Shown: piece by piece, positions 7,472 to 15,223 of the stretch
Layout: every line of letters begins with the position of its first letter
Position numbering within the stretch: position 1 is the stretch's first letter
Origin: a virus
IMG/VR virus record: IMGVR_UViG_3300032046_000225
Location: 1-23,403 of that record
Reading direction: 5' to 3' (one strand)
DNA length: 23,403 nt
The notes under the pieces: model-generated
The model's database searches: none
What the model was told of the DNA's origin: nothing
The model's input: the letters and a program-made list of their open reading frames with translations, nothing else
Position numbers and translations under genes: made by a program

Positions 7472-8340
7472 TATCTTCTACCTTTACCTACAGGATAGAT
7501 ACCAGTTTTTCTAAAATAGTATTCATCAATCTGTTTCTGCATTTCAGGAAAATTCTCTGACATCATCTTGTAAGCCATTTCATCATCTACCGCTCCACCT
7601 GCCCAGTCTTTTAACGAAGCATTGAAATCAAGTTCCTTGCTATATTTTTGTTCAGACGGAGATTCTTTCTTTTGTGCAACTGCCCTTGCAGGTATATTTT
7701 GACCAGTTAATTTACCAGTTGCGGGGTCATACATAGGAGAACCTGTCTGATAATATTGATTAAGCATTTCTCTTGATGTTGCTTCCGAACTTGAAGGTTG
7801 ACCCAACTTAGACATAACTATATTAGGCACTACTCCCCCAGCATAATAAGCAGTTCTTCTGCCTTGTGAAACATCTTGTAACCCTTCTGGTTGTGGTTGT
7901 CCCGTAAGGGCATTTATAAAACCTCTTATTGCTCCTACATCTGGATGTTGTTGTCCACCTTGTTGTGGTTGTTGCTGACCCATCTGTAAATATGCAGGTG
8001 GTATTCTATTTGAAGTCATACCATACCTAGGCATTGCTTCCCCTTGACCCTGAATTGATTGCCCCATTGGTCCAGGCACTCTTATTCTTCCTAAGTCAAC
8101 ATTGGGGGTTTGTTCTATGCCATATTTTTTAGGGTCAAAAGCCGTTCCTGCTAACATTTGTGGAGTATTCCCCCCCTTATCAGAAGCAAAAGCTTCAGTT
8201 AATTTTCCTAATCCTGCCCCCTGTTGCATCCTATTTAAACCCCATTTACCAACTGCTGTCGCACCCTTACCTACTGCCTTTGCACCTGTCATTGCGGCAG
8301 TTCCTAACATTTTTAAAATTGCTAATAAAATCGCTGGCAT
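7471..8340 (-). CDS. Internal virion / ejection protein, medium size
   Basis: This 289-residue protein begins with a hydrophobic, alanine- and glycine-rich stretch (residues 1-40, ILLAILKMLGTAAM onward) that could insert into a membrane. A Gln/Gly/Pro-rich middle (about 95-160) includes runs such as QQQPQQGGQQ, and the C-terminus is basic and helical. This composition matches small internal virion proteins that leave the capsid with the DNA. It lies between two other such candidates, with 11 bases to the upstream gene and a one-base stop/start overlap to the downstream gene. The start has a strong ribosome binding site (AAGGGGGT). Assignment rests on composition and position, not on a recognised domain. 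Confidence 0.55.
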   Translation of the reverse strand: MPAILLAILKMLGTAAMTGAKAVGKGATAVGKWGLNRMQQGAGLGKLTEAFASDKGGNTPQMLAGTAFDPKKYGIEQTPNVDLGRIRVPGPMGQSIQGQGEAMPRYGMTSNRIPPAYLQMGQQQPQQGGQQHPDVGAIRGFINALTGQPQPEGLQDVSQGRRTAYYAGGVVPNIVMSKLGQPSSSEATSREMLNQYYQTGSPMYDPATGKLTGQNIPARAVAQKKESPSEQKYSKELDFNASLKDWAGGAVDDEMAYKMMSENFPEMQKQIDEYYFRKTGIYPVGKGRR

Positions 8341-8351
8341 AATTTACCCCC

Positions 8352-9164
8352 TTAATAACTACCCCATTGACCGAGTAGACCTAATGATGTTCCTGAACCC
8401 GCTTTAGTTTGAAAATACTGTGGCTGGCTTGCCTGAAAAATTGCATTGTATAAAGTATCAGCACTCGGAACTGCACTCTGATATTGATAAGATTGGACAT
8501 TCGGTTGCTGTGTTCCTACCTGCGGATATAAAATTTGCATATAAGGAGTGAGTGCCTGTTGTGCCGCTTGTCCTGCACTCATTCTTCTTTGATAATCTGA
8601 AGTTTCAAACTGACCTAATAAATCTTGCATACTTCTTGCTTCTGCTCCTGCGGCACGACCTCCAAAAAGCCCACCACCTAAATTAGCTCTTTGACGCATA
8701 GCTTGTTGCATAGCAGAAACCTGTTGACCTCTTTGAGTATTAAGTGCTTCTTGTTCTTGTGGTGTCATATAATCTGGATTTTGTAATCTTGAAAGTGCCG
8801 ATTGAGCCCCCTGTTCTACAATCTGACTTTGGTAAGGATAAAGTTCCTGTTGGGTTTGTTGTTGTGTTTTCGCCATCTGGGGCATATATTGATTATATAA
8901 AGCGTTATATAATGCCGTTTGTTGTGGCATAAATTCGTTTTGAATATCAAATGACTGTTGAGCCATTGGTTGACCATATTTTAATTGTGCCTGATAGATT
9001 TGTTCTGCTGACTCACCCGCACTTGGAGCAGGCGTAGTGGGTGTGGCTTGAATAGTTGTTTCTCCTTTTCCACACCTACACCCGAATAAATTATCCTTGC
9101 ATAATGGTTCGTTAAAATTACAAGGGAATAATCTGTCAAAGAATTTCTTAATTTGTTTCTTCAT
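8352..9164 (-). CDS. Glutamine-rich internal virion protein
   Basis: The protein has 270 residues. A short basic N-terminus carries four cysteines (C15, C22, C29, C31) followed by a Thr/Pro linker; the rest is Gln-, Ala- and Tyr-rich and helical, with a glycine-rich turn RANLGGGLFGGRAAGAEARS around 160-180. Phage proteins of this look, next to fibre genes and upstream of large ejection proteins, are usually internal core or ejection proteins comparable in role to T7 gp14. The start ATG 9164 has GGAGGAG six bases upstream and overlaps the end of the GNAT-like gene by 17 bases in another frame. The N-terminal cysteine cluster is unusual for this class and could bind a metal. Role inferred. Confidence 0.6.
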   Translation of the reverse strand: MKKQIKKFFDRLFPCNFNEPLCKDNLFGCRCGKGETTIQATPTTPAPSAGESAEQIYQAQLKYGQPMAQQSFDIQNEFMPQQTALYNALYNQYMPQMAKTQQQTQQELYPYQSQIVEQGAQSALSRLQNPDYMTPQEQEALNTQRGQQVSAMQQAMRQRANLGGGLFGGRAAGAEARSMQDLLGQFETSDYQRRMSAGQAAQQALTPYMQILYPQVGTQQPNVQSYQYQSAVPSADTLYNAIFQASQPQYFQTKAGSGTSLGLLGQWGSY

Positions 9165-9543
9165 TTCTCCTCCATTTATTGATAGGTATTAAAAACTTTC
9201 TGTTGTTTTTCTCATCATCACAAAAGAATATATGGGTTGCTTCCTCATTATCCTCTACACCGTCTCGTATCATCCTATTAAGCAATCCTTTGTGTCCTTC
9301 TTTGACATAAGCACATTGGATATAAGCAATCTTTCCTTCTGGGTGTTCAATATATTTATTATCTACCTTATTTAAGTCTTTAATAAAAAGCCAACAGGAA
9401 AACCCTATTATTTCTTTTCCCTCTACTATTAAAATATACTGACTTTTTGATACACAATTCGTTAATGTTTTTATCCATTGTTCTTCTGTCCATTCGTTAC
9501 GTCTATCACACAACTTCGCAATTTGCAGGAGTTCAGATATCAA
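9148..9543 (-). CDS. GNAT-like acyltransferase-fold protein
   Basis: The protein has 131 residues. The strand pair YILIVEGKEIIGFSCW (36-51), a second strand KIAYIQCAYV (71-80) and the following GHKGLLNRMIRDGVE (83-97) have the order of a GNAT N-acetyltransferase core: paired strands, the acetyl-CoA strand, then the helix after the pyrophosphate loop. The usual Q/R-x-x-G-x-G/A loop is degenerate (EGHKGL), so activity is uncertain. The start is TTG at 9543-9541, chosen because AAGGAG sits four bases upstream and no ATG fits. It lies between tail fibre and internal proteins, where podoviruses often have a small GNAT-like gene. It could modify a virion protein or be a non-catalytic structural relative. 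Confidence 0.55.
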   Translation of the reverse strand: MISELLQIAKLCDRRNEWTEEQWIKTLTNCVSKSQYILIVEGKEIIGFSCWLFIKDLNKVDNKYIEHPEGKIAYIQCAYVKEGHKGLLNRMIRDGVEDNEEATHIFFCDDEKNNRKFLIPINKWRRNEETN

Positions 9544-9565
9544 TTTACTCCTTAAAATTCTAAGA

Positions 9566-10744
9566 CTATTTAATTATAAGTTTCCTAACCTTGATATAAT
9601 CAGGAATAGTTTTTACTAATTCCTTTACCTGTTTATTATCTTCGGTCAAATATTTTCCAGAATGTAGGGGTTTATAAACTTCTTCCTTTGCCATATCTGG
9701 TTTGTATAATTCATTTACTAAAGTAAGCAAGCTCTTTTCTTTTGTAACCTGTGTCTTCAATTCTGCAATAGTTTCTTGGTCAACAAGGACTATCTCGTGT
9801 TTGGTTTCATCGTAAGAACCAAAAGGATGAGGCATTTTATCAAAGTCCCCTCCATTTCCATACGCAGGGTGGTCAGGTGCGGAATAAGCACATATAATTT
9901 CTTTCGTTACTTTATCTAATAATAAAAATAACCAATGGTCTGTGCCTGAAGCGGTTACATATCTTTGTTGAATATATCCTACATTAGCCCCAGTGCCAGA
10001 TGCATAAAAAGATACTACTGTTGTATAGGATGTGGGCCACGCTGTATCAGTTCCTCCTACACTATGGATACTGACCCATCCATTTGAAGAAGCACTTTTT
10101 ATTTGCGGATAAAATCCATATTCTCCACCAGGTAAAGTAACACTATAATTATTTCCTGTTCCACTTACTTCTCCTGTCGTTGTTTTAAGGGCGGTGGTAT
10201 CACAAGAAGCATTGGGTAAATAACCATCAGCACCTAACACCACCACTCCATTAGCCGCATTAGCCGCCGCAGTTGCACCTGTGCCGCCGTTTCCGACAGG
10301 AAGCGTTCCTGTTATAGCACTTACATTTACTTTAGAAGCGGTGGTTATAGTTGCTAACTTAGTATCCACTATCCCCGCAGAAGAATTTATGTCGGCATTT
10401 AATATAGAGTCGGTTAATGTTAATTTTGAATAAGGTATTCCAGCAGAGGCGATTATGTCGGCATTTACTATCAAACCAGTAAGATTTAGTTTTGAATAAG
10501 CAATCGCCGCCGAACCTGATATATCTATATTGGCGACTGTTCCGTTTAAAATGTCGTCAGTTGTGATTGTGCTATCTTCATAAACACTAACACCCCTTGT
10601 GAGATAATTAAAAATAGCGTCCTCATTACTTGTAACTTTTGAGGGGTCAATTATCGCCCCAGAGGTGTATGTAAAAACTCTTGAGGGGGAGCCCGCCCAA
10701 ACTAAAGTCGGAAGTAATAAAAATAGTAATAATAACTTTTTCAT
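9566..10744 (-). CDS. Tail fibre protein with signal peptide
   Basis: The protein has 392 residues. Residues 1-17 are a textbook Sec signal peptide (MKK, poly-Leu, V-W-A then G). The mature start SRVFTYTSGAIIDPSKVTSN resembles the N-terminal attachment region of many metagenomic tail fibres. Residues about 65-130 hold three copies of a 22-residue unit (SAGIPYSKLTLTDSILNADI-type) that suits a beta-helical or triple-stranded shaft. The phrase GNGGTGATAAANA near 150 is a common fibre motif. A beta-rich domain (190-290) and a charged helical end follow. The ribosome binding site AGGAG overlaps the stop of the 104-residue gene, so the two are coupled. It is presumably the host-recognition fibre; why it has an export signal is unexplained. 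Confidence 0.75.
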   Translation of the reverse strand: MKKLLLLFLLLPTLVWAGSPSRVFTYTSGAIIDPSKVTSNEDAIFNYLTRGVSVYEDSTITTDDILNGTVANIDISGSAAIAYSKLNLTGLIVNADIIASAGIPYSKLTLTDSILNADINSSAGIVDTKLATITTASKVNVSAITGTLPVGNGGTGATAAANAANGVVVLGADGYLPNASCDTTALKTTTGEVSGTGNNYSVTLPGGEYGFYPQIKSASSNGWVSIHSVGGTDTAWPTSYTTVVSFYASGTGANVGYIQQRYVTASGTDHWLFLLLDKVTKEIICAYSAPDHPAYGNGGDFDKMPHPFGSYDETKHEIVLVDQETIAELKTQVTKEKSLLTLVNELYKPDMAKEEVYKPLHSGKYLTEDNKQVKELVKTIPDYIKVRKLIIK

Positions 10745-10752
10745 TTTATCTC

Positions 10753-11067
10753 CTAAGGTGTTTCATCAGTCCAATATGGAATATATACAATCGTTCCATC
10801 ACTTTTTTCAACTTGTAACCACCCTGCACTATTAGCACTACTCGCTGAACCCATTTTTACAGTTCCCGTTCCAGTAGAAATAACACTTCCTGAATTAAAA
10901 CTTACCCGACCATTTGTTACATTCCAAAGTTGCTCTAAGGTTTCGTTCAAAGTAACTAACCCATTCTGGTCAAAGTCAGTTATTCTCTGGGGTTTGGGTG
11001 TCCTGTAAGCATAACTAATCCCCGTTACTAAAAGACTTCCTAATAAAAATCCGATTATAAATCTCAT
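10753..11067 (-). CDS. Small secreted or membrane-anchored tail-module protein
   Basis: I place the start at ATG 11067, not the upstream ATG at 11085, because 11067-11065 overlaps the TGA stop of the nozzle gene (ATGA), the usual sign of coupled genes. The 104-residue product begins with a signal peptide or membrane anchor (residues 1-20, cleavage possible after S-Y-A), followed by a polar segment that includes DQNGLVTLNETLEQLWNVTN (residues 34-53) and then a short beta-rich end with the sequence GWLQVEKSDGTIVYIPYW. The segment around 30-60 resembles the connector region of fibre proteins, so it may be a short fibre or fibre adaptor. No family recognised. Confidence 0.6.
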   Translation of the reverse strand: MRFIIGFLLGSLLVTGISYAYRTPKPQRITDFDQNGLVTLNETLEQLWNVTNGRVSFNSGSVISTGTGTVKMGSASSANSAGWLQVEKSDGTIVYIPYWTDETP

Positions 11068-12884
11068 AGGTAATCCAAATTCCACAAAAGAAAATTATAG
11101 CCGAACAAATCCATTGGTTCGTCAATGGTATCTTCACTGAATTTAACTTTTATATATCTTCCTGAAACATTTAAAGGAATAATGCTTAACTTAGTAGCAC
11201 TTCCCGCCCAAGTTGAAGTTCCCCAAATTGCAGTCCCCCACAAATCCCCAGACGCACCTATATCAACATTGGTTGAGGTTATTGTAGAGTCAAAATCGGT
11301 AGCATAATAAACTTGCATTGTGGAAGAGGTGTCGGCAGAAGCCCATAAGAAAAGTTCCCCGAAGTTCTTTCTTAGTGGTGCAGAACCCATATCATACCAT
11401 TTGGTAGTATAATAAGACTCTATCGCACCGACAGAATAAGTCGTTCCTGCGACTGCGGTAATAGTCCCTGTAACCATAAGCCCTGTTGAAATCATATCGC
11501 AGATCACTGCCTCTGTTCCTACCCCTGTTCCTGAAGTGAATGATACTATCGCACCCGTAGCGTCTGTGAAAGAAGCCGAAGTATCGTAAAGAATAATTAT
11601 CCCTGTGGCGGTTGCACCAGCATAAGTTCCCTTGCTTGTAATCGTCCCCGTTTCCCCCGTTACATCACTATTCTTATCGGGGTCTATCATCTGATAAATA
11701 AAAGATTTATAATTCCCGAAGTAAACCTGCGGAACTTCATTAGTGTCATTAGCCACACAGAAAGCATTGGCGTCTATTTGGATGTGTTTAGACCACTCCC
11801 CTATTCCGTAGTGAAAGTCTAAAAGTAAGTTATTTGTTCCCGTAGAGTCGGTAACACTAAGGTAATAATGGGCGTTTGTTTGGTCGTCTATACTCACAGC
11901 GTAAGGTAATCTTGCCGAAGAAAGACCATCCATAACTTCACCTATATTAGTAGAAATTTCTGTAACCTTTACCCCGTCACAGAAATTGATTGTCTTGTCT
12001 CTTGAAAGGAATATAAGACCTTCGGAGTTTCCTATCTGAATGTTTTGAATGGAGTTTTTGGCGATACAACCTATACCTTCGGAAACTTTGGTTACATTGA
12101 TTAACTCATCTCCGCCTACCAAAGAAACTTTATAAATACTATCCGTTAAAAATACATAAAGATTATCATAAAGAGTAGCAAAACCCTCTATCTGTTGACC
12201 GCCTAAAGAGGCAATATCCACATAATCATCATCAGACCAAGTTTCAATCGTTCCTACATTAGACCAACGGATACGGGTGGAATGAACGGTGGTGTTTTCG
12301 GTAGTGTTTCCGAAGATAAGATAATTTTTCCACCATATTACGCATTTAGCGTCAGTAACAGGGGTGGAAAGCCCAGTCCAAGAAAGTGCGGTAGTAGAAG
12401 TTCCTGTGGTTCTTATCGGGGGGTCAACATTATTCGTTCCTATTCCGTAATCTAAAGCGGTGATAAACTGCCATTGATAATCTGCACTCTCTGTGATAGT
12501 AACTCCACCTGTGATGTCGGTCTTTACCCCTGCGGAAGTGATAGCGAATAATTTATTTCCACAAGTTGCTATCTTTGTTCTTGTTCCAGTTGATTTATAG
12601 ATTTCGTGCATACCCGTTACTGCTTCAAAGTCATCAACCAAAGCGACAGTATCTAACCTTGAATGGTAGGCGTAACCATAGCGTTTGGAAGCACCGCCAG
12701 TTATATCAAGAGTGATATTTTGCAGGTCAGCAGACCTTCCGTCCAAAACCACGGGAGGCGATGAAGTATCATCAAGCCCTTTAAATTGCATTAAACCCTG
12801 TTCAGGAAAAACACGAGCTTTCTCTTGAGCAAAACCACAAGTTAAAGATAAACTTAAAAGTAATATTAAAAGTAGTTTCTTCAT
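11064..12884 (-). CDS. Tail nozzle / stopper-like protein with signal peptide
   Basis: The 606-residue protein is beta-rich throughout. The segment LQNITLDITGGASKRYGY (54-71) is the hallmark seen near the start of podovirus tail-tube or nozzle proteins (T7 gp12 and P22 gp10 type), and repeated W/Y-G-x-Y/F strands fit the propeller-like body. Its place right after the adaptor gene supports this. Unexpectedly, residues 1-19 are a clear Sec signal peptide (MKK, Leu-rich core, G-F-A then Q20). Only one base separates it from the adaptor stop and no good ribosome binding site is visible, so translation probably depends on re-initiation. If it is the nozzle, it should be assembled in the cytoplasm, which makes the export signal the notable oddity. 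Confidence 0.68.
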   Translation of the reverse strand: MKKLLLILLLSLSLTCGFAQEKARVFPEQGLMQFKGLDDTSSPPVVLDGRSADLQNITLDITGGASKRYGYAYHSRLDTVALVDDFEAVTGMHEIYKSTGTRTKIATCGNKLFAITSAGVKTDITGGVTITESADYQWQFITALDYGIGTNNVDPPIRTTGTSTTALSWTGLSTPVTDAKCVIWWKNYLIFGNTTENTTVHSTRIRWSNVGTIETWSDDDYVDIASLGGQQIEGFATLYDNLYVFLTDSIYKVSLVGGDELINVTKVSEGIGCIAKNSIQNIQIGNSEGLIFLSRDKTINFCDGVKVTEISTNIGEVMDGLSSARLPYAVSIDDQTNAHYYLSVTDSTGTNNLLLDFHYGIGEWSKHIQIDANAFCVANDTNEVPQVYFGNYKSFIYQMIDPDKNSDVTGETGTITSKGTYAGATATGIIILYDTSASFTDATGAIVSFTSGTGVGTEAVICDMISTGLMVTGTITAVAGTTYSVGAIESYYTTKWYDMGSAPLRKNFGELFLWASADTSSTMQVYYATDFDSTITSTNVDIGASGDLWGTAIWGTSTWAGSATKLSIIPLNVSGRYIKVKFSEDTIDEPMDLFGYNFLLWNLDYL

Positions 12885-12885
12885 A

Positions 12886-13881
12886 TTAAGTAATTGTTGG
12901 ACTATCTGGTAAATTTAACCAAGCATTTCCACCTTGTTGAAGTTGCGACCTAAGTGTTGGTATATAATCAAGATTTTGGAGGTCAGCCCGAACCATACTT
13001 CTCACACCCGCTGAATACATACCCTGTGTTGCTGTAAACAATTCAAGTTTCCCTTGATATTGATAAACTTTTGCCATAGCACCTAAACGGATAATCCATA
13101 TCCATTTCTCATCAATGTCAGGCACATCATTATCGCCTTCCAAGTTTCTTATTCGGGTATAGTATTCAATGTAAACAGAGATTGCTGATGAAGGTATGGG
13201 ATAAAAAGAAATAATTTTAAACCTTGCCGAAAGTTCGGTAGGTGCTAATTGGACTAAAGTAACATCTAAAGTGGCTTTTCTTACTGTGATAATTCCTACT
13301 GTGGAGGCGGATTTGGATATTCTTAACACATCTCCAGCGTTCCAGGTGATAGTTCCAGGCACAAAAGTCTCTCCTGTCAAAGTAAGACTTTCTGTGCGAG
13401 ATAATCCATTACTATCTGTTCCTACTATTCTTACTGTCTGGGTGGTGTCTGAGGACGAAGAAGATAAAACTTCAATCGTATCATCTGCGGTCAACCTTAC
13501 TGATACCCCTTCTTCTTCCCATATCCGATACCATTTAGGGTTTCCTGTTGCGGTGGGATTAGGAATGTAATCATAGAATAAGTCATCTGGGATAAAACGA
13601 ATTTTCTGTGGTGAGGTAGTCTGACGAATTAAACCGATAGCATCTAAATCTCTTGGAAGTTGGTAGAACTCGGTAGGGGCGACAGTAGCGAGAGTATATT
13701 TTCTGCGGTTAAAAGACCACTTGTGTTCATATCCCTTCTGTCCTGTCTGTTCAAACGCCCAAGCAGGACTTTGGATTTCCTGAACTGTTAAATTTAGGTA
13801 TTCATCTATTGTAGAATTTATCTGTGTTTCTCTTGTGTCAGTAGCGATTTGTGTCCTTAAAGCCAACCGAGTTTTTAACAT
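12886..13881 (-). CDS. Head-tail adaptor-like structural protein
   Basis: The protein has 331 residues and no signal peptide. An N-terminal helical part (1-60, with a Trp-containing SPAWAFEQ segment) is followed by a beta-rich insert (about 115-200, Ser/Thr-rich, possibly Ig-like) and a C-terminal helical part with PDIDEKWIWIIRLGAMAKVY (about 255-274). This layout, and its place just before the nozzle-like gene, matches adaptor proteins that sit under the portal in short-tailed phages. The start ATG 13881 has GAGGT six bases upstream. It overlaps the end of the O-antigen polymerase-like gene by 44 bases in a different frame, which suggests that gene was inserted upstream and extended into it. 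Confidence 0.6.
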   Translation of the reverse strand: MLKTRLALRTQIATDTRETQINSTIDEYLNLTVQEIQSPAWAFEQTGQKGYEHKWSFNRRKYTLATVAPTEFYQLPRDLDAIGLIRQTTSPQKIRFIPDDLFYDYIPNPTATGNPKWYRIWEEEGVSVRLTADDTIEVLSSSSSDTTQTVRIVGTDSNGLSRTESLTLTGETFVPGTITWNAGDVLRISKSASTVGIITVRKATLDVTLVQLAPTELSARFKIISFYPIPSSAISVYIEYYTRIRNLEGDNDVPDIDEKWIWIIRLGAMAKVYQYQGKLELFTATQGMYSAGVRSMVRADLQNLDYIPTLRSQLQQGGNAWLNLPDSPTIT

Positions 13882-14974
13882 TTTTTACCTCATTTTTAAT
13901 TACATATAATCCTGCATAGGACATAAGACCTATTACACTTGTCAACCATAAATGGGCTGGTGATAACATTCCCGATACAAAACAAAACCCGAAAAATATA
14001 CTCGCCAACCTAATCGTCAAGTCAGTTTTTAATGGTGTCTTAAAATAATCCCAAATACACCACAAAACCAAAACTAAACCTATTAAACCTACTTCAAAAA
14101 CTACCTGTAAGTATTCGTTATGTAAGTGTTGCCAATGATAATTTGTGCTTCCTATATTGCTTAATGAATAAGTCCCAAGCCCAAACCCTGTGATAAATTT
14201 ATCTTTAATTTCCTTACAAACCAAACCCCAAACCCTAAACCTGTCGGAATTAAAAAAGAAACCCTTGTTAACCAACCGTAAGACAGTTAACAAAACGGTT
14301 GATACTATTGAAAAACTTATGGCTAATCTGCGTTTCTTAAAGAATAACCAGAATAAAAATACCCCCAGACCCACAACTAAACCCGTAGCTGAACCCGTTA
14401 AAATAATTATCAACCATAATAAAATAAGTGATAAGATATTCTCTCGGCTTTTCTCAAAGAACAGAGGTTGTAATATCGCCAATAATCCCGCCAAGTGTAT
14501 AGGGTTTCCTATCGTTCCTGTCAATTCATCGTGTCCTGAAAGTCCTGCAAAAAACTCATCTAATTTAAGGTATTGTAAGGCACAGTAAAAAAGTAGAATT
14601 ATTACGCTATACTTCAACCACCTTAAAATCATTTCTATGTCATCCTTATTAAGATATTCCGTAATTAACTTATAGAGCCACACAAGGCATAATAGGTTAA
14701 AGAAAGGTAAAAATATCTTGATTGGATAATGTTGGGTCTTAGAGAATACCGTCAACCAACCATAAGCCGTTACTAATCCTGACCAACATATAAAAGAACC
14801 CAATGGTTTGTTCAATATTTGAACATACTTGGGCTTTTCAAAGAACGAATAACAAAACAAAATCAAAATGCTTACTTGGACAAAATGCCCTGTTGAGTGC
14901 CAAAGGTCTGTTGTTCTAAAAAAGAAATTTCCCCAAGGCAACAGAAAAAAGAACAGAATGAATAGATTACTCAT
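13838..14974 (-). CDS. O-antigen polymerase/ligase-like membrane protein (Wzy_C family)
   Basis: The 378-residue protein has about ten predicted membrane helices. Family marks of the Wzy/WaaL group are present: GTIGNPIHLAGLLA (153-166), a large non-membrane loop with the arginines R245/R247, then GFGLGTY (263-269) and the H-x-H-N box H283-L-H285-N286, followed by VFEVGLIGL. In this family the loop arginines and histidine join lipid-linked sugars outside the inner membrane. A phage copy would be expected to change host O-antigen or capsule after infection, blocking or shifting receptor use. Its ATG overlaps the TGA of the lipoprotein gene (ATGA), so the two form a pair. It sits between decoration-like and adaptor genes, an odd place for a conversion gene. 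The family is confident; the exact reaction (polymerase or ligase) is not. Confidence 0.85.
   Translation of the reverse strand: MSNLFILFFFLLPWGNFFFRTTDLWHSTGHFVQVSILILFCYSFFEKPKYVQILNKPLGSFICWSGLVTAYGWLTVFSKTQHYPIKIFLPFFNLLCLVWLYKLITEYLNKDDIEMILRWLKYSVIILLFYCALQYLKLDEFFAGLSGHDELTGTIGNPIHLAGLLAILQPLFFEKSRENILSLILLWLIIILTGSATGLVVGLGVFLFWLFFKKRRLAISFSIVSTVLLTVLRLVNKGFFFNSDRFRVWGLVCKEIKDKFITGFGLGTYSLSNIGSTNYHWQHLHNEYLQVVFEVGLIGLVLVLWCIWDYFKTPLKTDLTIRLASIFFGFCFVSGMLSPAHLWLTSVIGLMSYAGLYVIKNEVKNVKNSVGFKDTNRY
14496..14524 (-). promoter_or_regulatory. Candidate promoter inside the Wzy-like gene
   Basis: On the minus strand TTGACA (14524-14519), a 17-base spacer and TATACA (14501-14496) point toward the adaptor and nozzle genes. 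It lies downstream of the terminator hairpin at 15194-15211, so it could restart transcription of the tail genes. It is also part of coding sequence (codons for D-E-L-T onward), so chance is possible. Confidence 0.35.
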
Positions 14975-15183
14975 CTACCCTTGTATAACTTTTCGTAACA
15001 TTCATTACATATAATTTTCTTTCCATTCATTACCTTAAAAAATCCACATCGTTTATGGCAAAAATTACAGGTTTTTTTAGCCCAGAAATACTCTGTTGTA
15101 GCACCACTATCACCAGAAGGTTGAAAACGTGGATATGCACAACCTGTTAATAATAAAATTATAATTATAAAAATATATCTCAT
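14971..15183 (-). CDS. Zinc-ribbon lipoprotein
   Basis: The 70-residue protein has a lipoprotein signal peptide: a short basic start, an Ile/Leu core and the lipobox LLTGC with C15 as the lipid-modified residue. After a flexible linker (about 19-33) comes a four-cysteine zinc ribbon, C39-x2-C42 and C59-x2-C62, with an extra C46. A metal-binding knuckle on a lipoprotein is an unusual combination. It starts right after the terminator hairpin and has no visible ribosome binding site; its stop overlaps the start of the Wzy-like gene. Phage lipoproteins often act in superinfection exclusion, and pairing with a surface-glycan enzyme would suit this, but the function is unknown. A small Rz1-like role is unlikely because no Rz partner is seen. 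Confidence 0.7.
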   Translation of the reverse strand: MRYIFIIIILLLTGCAYPRFQPSGDSGATTEYFWAKKTCNFCHKRCGFFKVMNGKKIICNECYEKLYKGR

Positions 15184-15193
15184 ATAAAGACAA

Positions 15194-15211
15194 GAGGGGG
15201 TTGCCCCCCTC
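15194..15211 (-). terminator. GC-rich hairpin terminator after head genes
   Basis: A 7-pair stem GAGGGGG/CCCCCTC with a 4-base loop lies 13 bases beyond the stop of the decoration-like gene. On the minus strand it is followed by TTGTCTTTAT, a modest U-rich tail. It probably ends or weakens the strong capsid transcript before the lipoprotein/Wzy pair. Confidence 0.65.
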
Positions 15212-15223
15212 AGTTATTACTAA

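Noticed and set aside
9124-9150. TTGACA-like -35 on the minus strand near 9140
   Set aside because: No acceptable -10 box at 16-18 bases; the word is part of coding sequence.
10753-11085. Longer 110-residue version of the small secreted protein
   Set aside because: The ATG at 11067 overlaps the nozzle stop as ATGA and directly begins the signal peptide; the longer form places acidic and polar residues before it.
14190-14588. 132-residue plus-strand frame opposite the Wzy-like gene
   Set aside because: It is Lys/Asn/Pro-rich with no motif, and the minus strand carries clear Wzy-family signatures over the same bases.
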